NCBI GenBank assembly: GCA_021813125.1
Contig: JAKALT010000010.1
Span: forward strand, 1 to 36,974
Source of the DNA: a bacterium
GTDB lineage: Bacteria > Patescibacteriota > Microgenomatia > Curtissbacterales > GWA2-41-24
Direction: 5' to 3'
DNA length: 36,974 bases
How positions within the stretch are numbered: position 1 is the first letter of the stretch; each line of letters begins with the position of its first letter. Position numbers and translations under genes: made by a program. The notes beneath the pieces were generated by a model. The model was not told the origin of the DNA. It worked only from the letters and a program-made list of their open reading frames with translations, and ran no database searches. Shown piece after piece: positions 15,437 to 23,043 of this stretch.

Positions 15437-16348
15437 ATGGATGTTATGAAAAATTCAAAACGAGAAACAGATATGCTCAATTTAATTAAACTCGGCTGGA
15501 AGACCGGGGCAACATTTCTTGTTGCTCTTTCGGTTTTTGGATTAGTTGTATTTTTGCTTTCGAAAAATGTTTCCGCCTGGGAGAACCAAAAGCAAACCGA
15601 CACGACCCATGAATCTTGTGATAGCGACAACGACAACGGGACTGACGAAAGCGACGATGTTTGTCCGACACCGACACCGACACCAACACCACAGCCGCAG
15701 AACCCGCCATCTTTTCCGCGATGCGGGGACCAAACCGGATTTGGTGACAAGGCACATTACAGCACCGGCTTACACCAAATCGTCGGTAACGGACTTTTAG
15801 AAGGCCAGGATGACGTTTACACACTTTCCAACGGCAACTTTTTGCAGTGTTACGTTCCACCCGCAAAAGACGTTTGTATTCAAACTAATTGGTGGAGAAC
15901 AGACCAGGTATTGGTAGGATGGTATTCGGTGAATGGTTCGCAGTGGAATTTAGGAAACTTCCATTATCTTGCCAAGAATCTTAATTACGATTGCCAACCG
16001 CAGCCAACGCCAACGCCGACACCTACGCCAGCAACCGGTGGGACAACTAACACGAACAATAACTCTAGCGAGCAGCATCAGGAACAGACACAAAACAACA
16101 ATCAAACCGTTAATGTTACGGTAAACCAGACCGTTACAAACGGACAGGTGGCAGGAACCCGCTCGGCAATTACAAAGTCTCCGGAAACCGGGTTATCTGT
16201 TCTTGCGATGACTACAATGTTTGGTATTTTGCCTTTCGGTCTGTTTTTAGCAAGATATGGAATAGGTAAGAAAAGAATTGTGCCTGAAAAAATTAGCCTT
16301 TCAGAACTGGGAAGTAGATTAGTCGGAAAAAGATTAAAGAGAGCATAA
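15437..16348 (+). CDS. Cell-surface protein with Pro/Thr linkers and sortase-like C-terminal tail
   Basis: 303 residues from ATG 15437 with GAAGGT upstream (track TTG at 15419 rejected). A signal anchor lies at about 24-48 (FLVALSVFGLVVFLLS). An acidic Asn/Asp segment follows, then PTPTPTPTP, then a Cys-containing globular domain of about 110 residues. A second PTPTPTPTP linker and an Asn/Gln-rich stretch come next. SPETG is followed by a hydrophobic helix (LSVLAMTTMFGILPFGLFLA) and a basic tail. This order matches exported wall-anchored proteins (xPxTG, hydrophobic, basic), but the cytoplasmic tail is about 35 residues, longer than in classic sortase substrates. The ligand is unknown. It lies just downstream of the giant GT2 gene and may be in its operon. 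Confidence 0.7.
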   Translation: MDVMKNSKRETDMLNLIKLGWKTGATFLVALSVFGLVVFLLSKNVSAWENQKQTDTTHESCDSDNDNGTDESDDVCPTPTPTPTPQPQNPPSFPRCGDQTGFGDKAHYSTGLHQIVGNGLLEGQDDVYTLSNGNFLQCYVPPAKDVCIQTNWWRTDQVLVGWYSVNGSQWNLGNFHYLAKNLNYDCQPQPTPTPTPTPATGGTTNTNNNSSEQHQEQTQNNNQTVNVTVNQTVTNGQVAGTRSAITKSPETGLSVLAMTTMFGILPFGLFLARYGIGKKRIVPEKISLSELGSRLVGKRLKRA

Positions 16349-16351
16349 AGA

Positions 16352-16460
16352 TTGCCTTCCCCCGATTAATCGCGGGGTGAGGAGGCGCAAGTGGGCCGTA
16401 TGTAGGGCAGGCATACGGCCCCTTAAAAGGGACACATTTTACGATGGGCCCTTTTTAAGG
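16352..16460 (+). terminator. Three consecutive hairpins before rho
   Basis: CCCC-CGATTAATCG-CGGGG (16357-16374) is followed by a perfect 10-bp stem, GGGCCGTATG/CATACGGCCC (16393-16402 with 16412-16421). A third is CCTTAAAAGGG/CCCTTTTTAAGG (16421-16431 with 16449-16460), then TTTT. The third, and perhaps the second, should terminate transcription from the surface-protein gene. The set could also be a structured 3' UTR or RNA. Confidence 0.65.
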
Positions 16461-16467
16461 TTTTCAG

Positions 16468-16496
16468 TTGACAAAAGGTTATTTAGGGGATAGAAT
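16468..16496 (+). promoter_or_regulatory. rho promoter
   Basis: Consensus TTGACA (16468-16473), a 17-nt spacer, TAGAAT (16491-16496). A leader of about 60 nt with no Shine-Dalgarno precedes the ATG at 16562. It contains a TTCCC...GGGAA pairing that could form a hairpin. Confidence 0.75.
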
Positions 16497-16561
16497 TTCC
16501 TTGGCTCCTAATGTAAGTTCCCAAAACGAGTGAGGGAAAGTTTTTCTGAAAATTAATACAC

Positions 16562-17887
16562 ATGCCGACTAAGGTTTCTGTGAAAGTTAAAAGTAAGGAC
16601 GAAGCGCCGGTTGGTGGCGAGGTTTCCGGTGTGGAGGAGACGATGACAAGATCGGTTATCGATTTAAGGTCCAAACAGTATTCGCATAATGACGGGGCCC
16701 AGGATGATCCCAGACGCGGCAGGTCTTACCAAAATTATGACGACAGGGACGAAGAATACCAGGGCGGGAGAGATGTACCAAGTATGGAAGTTAAGGGAAT
16801 CCTGGATATTATGGGTGACGGACACGGCTTTTTGAGACCAAAGTTCAGGCCTTCGGACGAGGACGTTTATATTTCCGCTTCCCAGATAAGAAAGTTCATG
16901 TTAAGGCCCGGTGACGATGTTATTGGTCTCGGCAGGCCGCCAAAAGAAAGCGAAAGATATTACGGACTTTTGAAAGTTGTAAATGTTAACGGGGTAGATG
17001 CCGAAAAACAGGAAAAAAGACCAAAGTTTGAACAGCTGACACCAATTTATCCAAACGAAAAATTGAAGCTGGAAACCGGCAAGGCGCCGCTTTCGACCAG
17101 AATGATCGATATTATTGCGCCAATCGGCAAGGGCCAAAGGGGAATGGTGGTTTCGCCGCCGAAAGCCGGTAAAACAACGGTGCTAAAGGATATTGCGCGG
17201 GGGATTTCGGAAAACTTTCCAAAGGTTCACTTGATGGCAGCTTTAATCGGTGAGAGACCGGAGGAGGTAACCGATATTTCCAGATCAGTAAAGGGTGAGG
17301 TTATTGCTTCCAACTTTGACGAGCCGGCGGAATATCAAACAAGGGTTGCCGAAATTGCCCTAGAAAGAGCTAAAAGGTTAGTCGAGAGGGGTCAGGATGT
17401 TGTGATCCTTTTGGATTCAATCACCAGGCTTGCCAGGGCTTACAACCTTTCGGTTCCACCTTCGGGAAGAACGTTAACCGGAGGTTTTGATCCGGCGGCA
17501 CTTTATCCTCCAAAGCGCTTTTTCGGTGCTGCCAGGAACTGTGAAGAAGGCGGATCACTAACTATTATCGGAACGGCACTTATCGACACCGGTTCGAGGA
17601 TGGACGATTTAATTTACGAAGAATTTAAGGGTACCGGTAACATGGAATTGCACTTGGACCGTAAGCTGGCCGAGCGCAGGATTTACCCTTCGATTGATGT
17701 AGAAAGGTCTTCCACCAGGCAAGAGCAGTTGCTGTTTTCGGAGACGGATTACAAAAAGATTGTGACAATGCGCAGGATGATTTCGGTTCTTAATCCGGAC
17801 GAGAGAACAGAGATTTTAATCGACAGGCTTTCCAAAACCGCTTCGAATGCCGAGTTTTTAGAAGGACTGGCAAAAGATATTAAGTAG
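16562..17887 (+). CDS. rho: Transcription termination factor Rho
   Basis: A 441-residue hexameric RNA helicase for factor-dependent termination. After an acidic/Arg-rich N-terminal extension (about 1-75), the cold-shock-like RNA-binding domain begins at MEVKGILDIMGDGHGFLRP. The ATPase core has Walker A SPPKAGKTT, Walker B VVILLDSITRLARAYN, the Q-loop region LTGGFDPAALYPPKRFFGAAR and a conserved RLSKTASNAEFLE end. Length is normal to slightly long. Rho and its own strong promoter form a separate unit; no repeat insertion is seen in it, unlike S1, RadA and ObgE. Confidence 0.97.
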   Translation: MPTKVSVKVKSKDEAPVGGEVSGVEETMTRSVIDLRSKQYSHNDGAQDDPRRGRSYQNYDDRDEEYQGGRDVPSMEVKGILDIMGDGHGFLRPKFRPSDEDVYISASQIRKFMLRPGDDVIGLGRPPKESERYYGLLKVVNVNGVDAEKQEKRPKFEQLTPIYPNEKLKLETGKAPLSTRMIDIIAPIGKGQRGMVVSPPKAGKTTVLKDIARGISENFPKVHLMAALIGERPEEVTDISRSVKGEVIASNFDEPAEYQTRVAEIALERAKRLVERGQDVVILLDSITRLARAYNLSVPPSGRTLTGGFDPAALYPPKRFFGAARNCEEGGSLTIIGTALIDTGSRMDDLIYEEFKGTGNMELHLDRKLAERRIYPSIDVERSSTRQEQLLFSETDYKKIVTMRRMISVLNPDERTEILIDRLSKTASNAEFLEGLAKDIK

Positions 17888-17930
17888 TAAACTCCAAATT
17901 CCAAATTTCAAACTCCAAAGTTAAAGGGCA
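17888..17930 (+). repeat. Tandem CCAAATT-type repeat after rho
   Basis: ACTCCAAATTCCAAATTTC and AAACTCCAAAG form an imperfect short tandem repeat. The same word is found in coding sequence of radA at 7329-7362. Confidence 0.5.
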
Positions 17931-17946
17931 AAACTTATCTTAGCTT

Positions 17947-17994
17947 AAGGTCAGGCCTTTTGCTTGGAATTGGCCGACGCTAAGGCCTGACCTT
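17947..17994. repeat. REP-like palindrome, copy 2 (full length, long-loop type)
   Basis: Arms AAGGTCAGGCCTT and AAGGCCTGACCTT enclose a conserved core, TGCTTGGAATTGGCCGACGC. It sits inside a wider hairpin whose closing arms are AGGGCA (17925-17930) and TGCCCTTTTTT (18007-18017), so it may contribute to termination after rho. Confidence 0.85.
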
Positions 17995-18030
17995 CGTAAA
18001 ACTGTCTGCCCTTTTTTGCGGGCCGCGGCT

Positions 18031-18059
18031 TTGAAATTGGCCATTTTTTCTGGTAGTAT
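18031..18059 (+). promoter_or_regulatory. Promoter of the LysM/M23 gene
   Basis: TTGAAA (18031-18036), a 17-nt spacer, an extended TGG and TAGTAT (18054-18059). The start near 18067 leaves GGAGCAGG as ribosome binding site and supports ATG 18081. Confidence 0.6.
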
Positions 18060-18080
18060 GTGATGTTGGAGCAGGCAGCA

Positions 18081-19193
18081 ATGGACCAACGACCCCTTTT
18101 TTTGGAGTTTTTTTCTTTTATCCGCGACCTTTTTTTCTATATTACCCACAGATTACATAAGACGGGTCTGAACTTTGAAAAAGTTAAGAATTTAGTGGTC
18201 GACATTCTTATGGTAAGGCGGGGTGCAAATACCTCTCTCTTTGTGCACCTTTCAATTTTAGGTTTGGCGGCGGTTGTTCTTATTGGCGGGGGAGTAATAT
18301 CGCCGACGTCGGTGGTTTCGGGTTCATATCCGGGCGTGCCGGTTAATCCACTTATTGCTTCGTTCGGTGAGGAGGCAACAGCGCAGGGAGTAATTACTTC
18401 AACAATTACACCGGTTACTATTATTTCCGACAAACCCAGAGACAAAAGTGTCGATTATGAAGTTAAAAGCGGAGATACAATAGCTTCTATTGCCAGGGAC
18501 TGGGGTGTTTCTCAGGAAACAATTATGTGGGCTAACGACCTTTCTGCTTCCAGCCGTTTGACTATTGGCCAGAAGGTTAAGGTTTTGCCGGTTTCGGGTG
18601 TATCGCATAAAGTTGTTTCCGGGGATACGATTTATACTATCGCCAAAAAGTATCAGGCAAACCCTCAGGCAATAATTGATTTTCCGTTTAACGATATTGG
18701 TGACGATTTTCAGCTGCATGCGGGCGATGTTTTGGTGGTTCCGGACGGTGCGCCTCCCGCTGTTGCTAAGCCGGCGCCAACCCAATATTTGGCTTCGAGC
18801 CAGTTGAACCTTTCGGTTGAGGACCTGGGCAGCGCTCAGTTTGTCTGGCCGGCTGCCGGCGGTATCACGCAGTACTTTTCCTGGTACCATCCCGGTGATG
18901 ACATCGCTAATCTGGCGGGAGGACCGATCCACGCGTCCGATTCTGGGACAATTGTGAGTGCCGGTTGGGACTCTTCCGGATATGGAAACATGATTCTTAT
19001 AAACCATGGGAACGGTTTCGAAACAAGGTACGGCCATCTTTCGGTGATTAATGTTTCTGTTGGCCAACGCGTTGGCAAGGGAGAGGTAATTGGCATGATG
19101 GGTTCTACAGGAAGATCCACCGGAACACATCTTCACTTCGAGATTTATAAAGACGGAGCAAGGCTGAATCCACTATCGCTTTTGGGAAAGTAA
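18081..19193 (+). CDS. LysM and M23-family peptidoglycan endopeptidase
   Basis: 370 residues from ATG 18081; the track start at 18060 lies upstream of the likely transcription start. An N-terminal transmembrane anchor (LSILGLAAVVLIGGGVIS) is followed by two LysM domains (YEVKSGDTIASIARDWGVS and HKVVSGDTIYTIAKKYQAN). A C-terminal M23 zinc metallopeptidase follows with HPGDD and HLHFE, the two zinc-binding motifs, and YGHLSV. It would cleave peptide crosslinks or stems in peptidoglycan outside the membrane. The catalytic residues look intact. REP-like elements lie on both sides of it. Confidence 0.92.
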   Translation: MDQRPLFLEFFSFIRDLFFYITHRLHKTGLNFEKVKNLVVDILMVRRGANTSLFVHLSILGLAAVVLIGGGVISPTSVVSGSYPGVPVNPLIASFGEEATAQGVITSTITPVTIISDKPRDKSVDYEVKSGDTIASIARDWGVSQETIMWANDLSASSRLTIGQKVKVLPVSGVSHKVVSGDTIYTIAKKYQANPQAIIDFPFNDIGDDFQLHAGDVLVVPDGAPPAVAKPAPTQYLASSQLNLSVEDLGSAQFVWPAAGGITQYFSWYHPGDDIANLAGGPIHASDSGTIVSAGWDSSGYGNMILINHGNGFETRYGHLSVINVSVGQRVGKGEVIGMMGSTGRSTGTHLHFEIYKDGARLNPLSLLGK

Positions 19194-19231
19194 AGTAAAG
19201 GTAGTCGATCAAGATAACATACCCGTTTCCC

Positions 19232-19278
19232 AAGGTCAGGCCTTCTGCTTGGAATGGCGGATGCTAAGGCCTGACCTT
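19232..19278. repeat. REP-like palindrome, copy 3 (full length, long-loop type)
   Basis: AAGGTCAGGCCTT, core CTGCTTGGAATGGCGGATGC, AAGGCCTGACCTT, then TGTTAAG. It matches copy 2 in nearly all positions, including the core. Confidence 0.88.
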
Positions 19279-19302
19279 TGTTAAGTCTCCAGTTTTACTT
19301 TC

Positions 19303-19319
19303 AAAGGCCTGGCCTTTTT
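19303..19319. repeat. REP-like half element
   Basis: AAAGGCCTGGCCTTTTT is a single compact palindrome of the GGCCTGGCC variant, about 25 nt after copy 3. Its T-run could help terminate transcription. Confidence 0.65.
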
Positions 19320-19333
19320 CCTATTAGATCTAC

Positions 19334-19339
19334 TATACT
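19334..19339 (+). promoter_or_regulatory. -10 element of the DUF2723-like gene (near-leaderless)
   Basis: TATACT lies 8 nt before ATG 19348. No good -35 is visible; the half REP element occupies that region. Confidence 0.4.
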
Positions 19340-19347
19340 TTTTGGTA

Positions 19348-21423
19348 ATGAAGAAATACCTACCGGTTATTTTGGGCGTTTTTTCATTTTTACTGCCGCT
19401 TGGACTTTACCTTAAAACTTTATCGCCAACATATATTCCTGTTGACAGTGCCGAATTTACGCTCTGCATTAAATTTTGGGGACTTTGCCATCCGCCGGGC
19501 TTTCCGTTTTACATTTTTCTGGGGCATATTTTAACTTCTATTTTTGCATTTGGAAGTCTGATTTTTAGAGCCAATTTTCTTTCGGCTTTATATGCAGCCC
19601 TGACAGTTTTGGTTGTGTATTTGACTCTTCTTCGTGTTGGTGTAAAAAGCTCCCTGGCATTTTTGGTTTCAATGATCCTTGCGGTTTCTGCTGCTTTTTG
19701 GGAGTATTCGATTTCTGCCGATGTTTTTACTTTCGCAACATTTTTGGTTGCACTTTCTTTCCTTTTTGCTTTCTGGAATAAACCGTGGCCGGCATTTTTG
19801 GCATTAGGGTTTTCGGCTTCGCATTTTTACATCACCGTGATGCTTGCGCCAATTTTTGTATGGTATTTTTGGGGATTTAAGCCAAAAATACGCGATTTTG
19901 TCTTGGCAGTCTGCGTTTTTGCCTTGGGCTTTGTCGGCCAGGCAATGATGCTATTGCGGATGCAGCAGGATCCGGTTATCAACTGGGGACACGCCAAAGG
20001 GATTTCCGGTTATTTGTATTATCTAAGGCGCAAAGAGTTTGGTTCCATTTTCCTTATCAAAAACCCGGTCCTGACGTTTTCCTTGATTAAATACGCAAAA
20101 CACATTTATGTTTACATTTTGGATATTATTGTCGGGTTTGGGGTAGTTTTGCCCGTACTTGTGCCTTTGGGTTTGGTAAAGGAAGGTTTATGGAAGGAAA
20201 AGAAAGTTATTTTTCTTGTTTTCAGCTGGCTGACTGTAGTTTTGGTGCAGCTTTTTTTGCTTTCGACAATAGACCCGTTGGGGGCTGATAACCCCTTCCA
20301 AATTACAAAGTTTTACCTGGTTTCTTATATACCAATTCTTGTGCTGGTGGGGATGTCAACGCAAAAATTTGTTGACTGGTTTTTTGACGGCGACGGAACT
20401 TATGTCAATTTGCTTTTGGGGGCAGTTGTGGTTGTTTATCTAATGTCCAGTTTTAAATCGCATAACTTGAGCCAAAATTACTTCTCGGAGAAGATGGTAG
20501 AGGATGCCATGGACCAGCTGCCGCCGGGAAGCGTTGCTATAACCGTTTCCCATGTATTTTATTTCGGCGGTCTTTATGAGCAGAAGATTGACGGGAAGTA
20601 CGGGGGGATTACTCTTTTGTATTTCCCAAACGAATATAACCGGGACAACGAAAGTTACCATCCGGAACTTTTTTCCGGGAAGGTTGACGAGGGATTTGTT
20701 TCTAAGGTTAGTGATCAGAAGGAGCTAGGAAACGCAGAGAAGTATATCCTTTCCGTTTTAGCCAGAAACCCCGACCGTGATTTTTATATCTTACAGGGAA
20801 CGTTTGAAGAAGGGTTTTTTAAGTATCTGGATCCATATAAAGTGCCTTACGGTTTGTGGTGGAAAGTTACGAGAAGCCGAAATGAAAAGCCGGATTTGGG
20901 CAAGCTTGCCGGGCTCTTGGAAGGGTTGCGAAATAAAGATGTCAAATTCAACGATTTTGCTTTTAAACAACAGCAAATGGACACGATGCTTTATGCGGTT
21001 TCTTATAATTCGAGCGGTATTATCCTGGCTAGAAACGGTGATTATGACAAAGCTTTGGAGTTATTCAATAAAAGTTACGCGATTAAGCCGGATAATACTA
21101 ATGTCAAAAGCGAGATAGATTTGGTTGGGAAGATTAAAGATTTGGCAGGTCGCCAGACGGATTTGGTTGGCAAGAAAGATGCGGATACTTTGAATGAGCT
21201 TGGAAATAGTTTATTTACGCTCGGAAATTACAATGAGTGCGGTAGAGTTTATGCTGAAGCCTTGAAGATAGACCAGCGGGCTGTTTTCTACAATAATTTG
21301 GCTTCCTGCCAAGCTGCTGCCGGTAATTTGGGCGAGGCGCGCACTAATTACCAAAAGGCTCTTAGCATTGACCCGAACCTTAACTTGGCAAAGCAAGGAC
21401 TTGAGAATTTAGATTCTAGATGA
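19348..21423 (+). CDS. DUF2723-like (TMEM260-type) membrane glycosyltransferase with TPR tail
   Basis: 691 residues from ATG 19348. The N-terminal helix and loop read TYIPVDSAEFTLCI then CHPPGFPFYIFLGH, the acidic-loop and HPPGFP signatures of DUF2723; human TMEM260 of this family is a protein O-mannosyltransferase. Eight to ten transmembrane helices run to about residue 370, then a soluble domain, then TPR repeats (YNSSGIILARNGDYDKALELFNKSYAIKPD and NELGNSLFTLGNYNECGRVYAEALKID). Transfer of a sugar from a lipid carrier to exported protein is inferred. The last residues (LENLDSR and stop) come from a TTAGATTCTAGA-type repeat that continues downstream. Confidence 0.8.
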   Translation: MKKYLPVILGVFSFLLPLGLYLKTLSPTYIPVDSAEFTLCIKFWGLCHPPGFPFYIFLGHILTSIFAFGSLIFRANFLSALYAALTVLVVYLTLLRVGVKSSLAFLVSMILAVSAAFWEYSISADVFTFATFLVALSFLFAFWNKPWPAFLALGFSASHFYITVMLAPIFVWYFWGFKPKIRDFVLAVCVFALGFVGQAMMLLRMQQDPVINWGHAKGISGYLYYLRRKEFGSIFLIKNPVLTFSLIKYAKHIYVYILDIIVGFGVVLPVLVPLGLVKEGLWKEKKVIFLVFSWLTVVLVQLFLLSTIDPLGADNPFQITKFYLVSYIPILVLVGMSTQKFVDWFFDGDGTYVNLLLGAVVVVYLMSSFKSHNLSQNYFSEKMVEDAMDQLPPGSVAITVSHVFYFGGLYEQKIDGKYGGITLLYFPNEYNRDNESYHPELFSGKVDEGFVSKVSDQKELGNAEKYILSVLARNPDRDFYILQGTFEEGFFKYLDPYKVPYGLWWKVTRSRNEKPDLGKLAGLLEGLRNKDVKFNDFAFKQQQMDTMLYAVSYNSSGIILARNGDYDKALELFNKSYAIKPDNTNVKSEIDLVGKIKDLAGRQTDLVGKKDADTLNELGNSLFTLGNYNECGRVYAEALKIDQRAVFYNNLASCQAAAGNLGEARTNYQKALSIDPNLNLAKQGLENLDSR

Positions 21424-21450
21424 TAGACTCTAGACTTTAGACTTTAGATT
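21410..21450 (+). repeat. TAGATTCTAGA / ACTTTAGA short tandem repeat
   Basis: TTAGATTCTAGATGATAGAC continues with TCTAGACTTTAGACTTTAGA. Similar words occur at 5864-5905, 9545-9565 and 21822-21853. It overlaps the stop codon of the preceding gene. Confidence 0.55.
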
Positions 21451-21454
21451 ATTG

Positions 21455-21810
21455 ATGGCGAATAATTTTGAAGATTTAATAGTTGGCGAAAATCTCACGA
21501 GTTAGTTCTTAGTATTTACAAAGCTACAAAAGACTTTCCGTCTCACGAGAAATACAGGTTAACGGATCAAGTTTGCAGATCAGCATCCTCTGTTGCCGCA
21601 AACATTGTTGAGGGTAACAGCAGGAAGCATTCAAAGGAGTATTTACAATTTATAAACACGGCTTATGCGTCTTTGGAAGAAACGAAATATCATTTACTTT
21701 TGGCGCGGGATTTAGGTTATCTTAAATCTAAAGATTATGAAGAGCTTATTGGTAAAGCAACAGAAATAAACAAGATGTTAAACTCTCTTAGAAAGTATTT
21801 AACCAGATAG
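21455..21810 (+). pseudogene. Frameshifted four-helix-bundle (23S rRNA-IVS-type) protein
   Basis: Reading from ATG 21455 gives MANNFEDLIV and then a premature stop at 21503. Shifting by one base at GTTGGCG (expected GTT TGG CG-) restores WRKSHELVLSIYKATKDFPSHEKY, which runs on to the TAG at 21808. It includes the hallmark SSVAANIVEGNSR and helical YASLEETKYHLLLARDLGY. This matches the small four-helix-bundle family first described from 23S rRNA intervening sequences (PF05635). One missing T in a TT(T)GG run could be a true mutation or a sequencing error. Function is unknown even for intact members. Confidence 0.8.
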
Positions 21811-21843
21811 TTTTTTCAAATCCATTATCTATAGTCTATAATC

Positions 21844-21849
21844 TATAAT
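21844..21849 (+). promoter_or_regulatory. -10 element of obgE inside a repeat (leaderless)
   Basis: TATAAT is 7 nt before ATG 21857, within the repeat ATAGTCTATAATCTATAATC. There is no ribosome binding site, so the mRNA is probably leaderless. Confidence 0.5.
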
Positions 21850-21856
21850 CTAACAT

Positions 21857-22897
21857 ATGATTGATTTTGCGAAAATTATCGTCCGAGCGGGTGATGGGGG
21901 AAGCGGGTCGGGCTCTTTTGAGCACATTAAAGGGAAGAGGAGAGGAAAGGCGAACGGTGGAGACGGCGGGCGTGGCGGGAATGTTTACCTTGAGGCTACG
22001 AACGACTTAAGCACGCTGGAGCCGTTCAGATTTGTAAAGGAATACAGGGCAGAAAACGGGGGTAGCGGCCTTTCCAAGAAGCGTAAAGGGGCCGAAGGGG
22101 CAGATTATACAGTGCGTGTGCCTGTGGGCACGCAAGCCAAGATCTTAGATGACAGATCTAACATTATAAATGGCAATAAAACATTTACGATCCAGAATCT
22201 AGAACCTAAAGATTATGATCTTGCGGAGCATGGCCACAAAGTTTTGGTTGCGCGAGGCGCAGAAGGTGGCAGGGGGAATTGTCATTTGCGTGATGAATAT
22301 GGACGCCGGCCGTTTAAAGGGGAAGCTGGGGGTCAGGGAGAAGTTTGCGATCTGGTTCTTGAGCTTAAACTGATTGCCCAAGTGGGTCTTATCGGGTTAC
22401 CAAACGCCGGCAAATCTACACTACTTTCCAAGTTAACTTCGGCAAAACCCAAGATTGCCGATTATCCTTTCACAACTCTCGAGCCGAATATAGGGGTAAT
22501 GGATAGAAAGCAGAGACCAGAAGCCAGAGACCAGAGGGTAATTATCGCGGATATTCCGGGTTTGATAGAAGGGGCAAGTGAGGGTAAGGGGCTAGGGGAT
22601 TTGTTTTTGAGGCATATTGAAAGGACCAGGGTTTTGGTGCATTTGGTTGATGCCACGGGTAGTGATGCGTTTGGAAATTACCAGACAATCCGGCAAGAAC
22701 TAAAGGCATACTCCAAGGAACTTGCCAAAAAGCGGGAAATTGTCGCAGTTAACAAAATTGATCTTGCTGAATCTCAGGTTATTGGCCGGATAAAAGGGGA
22801 ATTTAGCGGCAAGAGGAAAAAGGTTTATTTGATATCGGCGGAGACAGGTGAAGGTGTTGACGAGTTGGTACGAGGGATCCTGAAGAGTTTAGGTTAA
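21857..22897 (+). CDS. obgE: GTPase ObgE
   Basis: A 346-residue ribosome-associated GTPase involved in 50S maturation. The Gly-rich Obg fold (about 1-165) has ANGGDGGRGGNVY and the KRKGAEGADYTVRVPVGT region. The G domain has G1 GLPNAGKST, switch I-type YPFTTLEPNIG, G3 DIPGLIEGA, G4 NKID and G5 SAETGEG. No C-terminal OCT domain is present. Two insertions look repeat-derived: a stretch around ILDDRSNIINGNKTF in the Obg fold (TTAGATGACAGATCTAAC) and DRKQRPEARDQR before G3 (AGAGACCAGAAGCCAGAGAC). Start ATG is 7 nt after a TATAAT. Confidence 0.96.
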   Translation: MIDFAKIIVRAGDGGSGSGSFEHIKGKRRGKANGGDGGRGGNVYLEATNDLSTLEPFRFVKEYRAENGGSGLSKKRKGAEGADYTVRVPVGTQAKILDDRSNIINGNKTFTIQNLEPKDYDLAEHGHKVLVARGAEGGRGNCHLRDEYGRRPFKGEAGGQGEVCDLVLELKLIAQVGLIGLPNAGKSTLLSKLTSAKPKIADYPFTTLEPNIGVMDRKQRPEARDQRVIIADIPGLIEGASEGKGLGDLFLRHIERTRVLVHLVDATGSDAFGNYQTIRQELKAYSKELAKKREIVAVNKIDLAESQVIGRIKGEFSGKRKKVYLISAETGEGVDELVRGILKSLG

Positions 22898-22915
22898 GGC
22901 CAGAAAGCTTGGGTC

Positions 22916-22928
22916 AAGGCCAGGCCTT
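22916..22928. repeat. REP-like half element (GGCCAGGCC variant)
   Basis: AAGGCCAGGCCTT in the convergent gap between obgE and the O-antigen-ligase-like gene, preceded by a partial AAGGCCAG at 22905. Confidence 0.65.
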
Positions 22929-22973
22929 TGCGCTGGCATTTTGCTTTGGGAGAAGTCAACCTACCTCGTACTC

Positions 22974-23020
22974 AAGGTCAGGTCTTTTTCCATGAATAGG
23001 CTTGGTCAAGGCCTGACCTT
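22974..23020. repeat. REP-like palindrome, copy 4
   Basis: AAGGTCAGGTCTT on the left and AAGGCCTGACCTT then TGTTAAG on the right, with a diverged core. It lies between two convergent genes, where it could act as a bidirectional terminator. Confidence 0.8.
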
Positions 23021-23043
23021 TGTTAAGATTCGTTGATAAATTT

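Noticed and set aside
15412-15866. Minus-strand ORFs of 112, 126 and 71 residues over the surface-protein gene
   Set aside because: They arise from the PTPTPTP coding repeats read in antisense; there are no independent signals.
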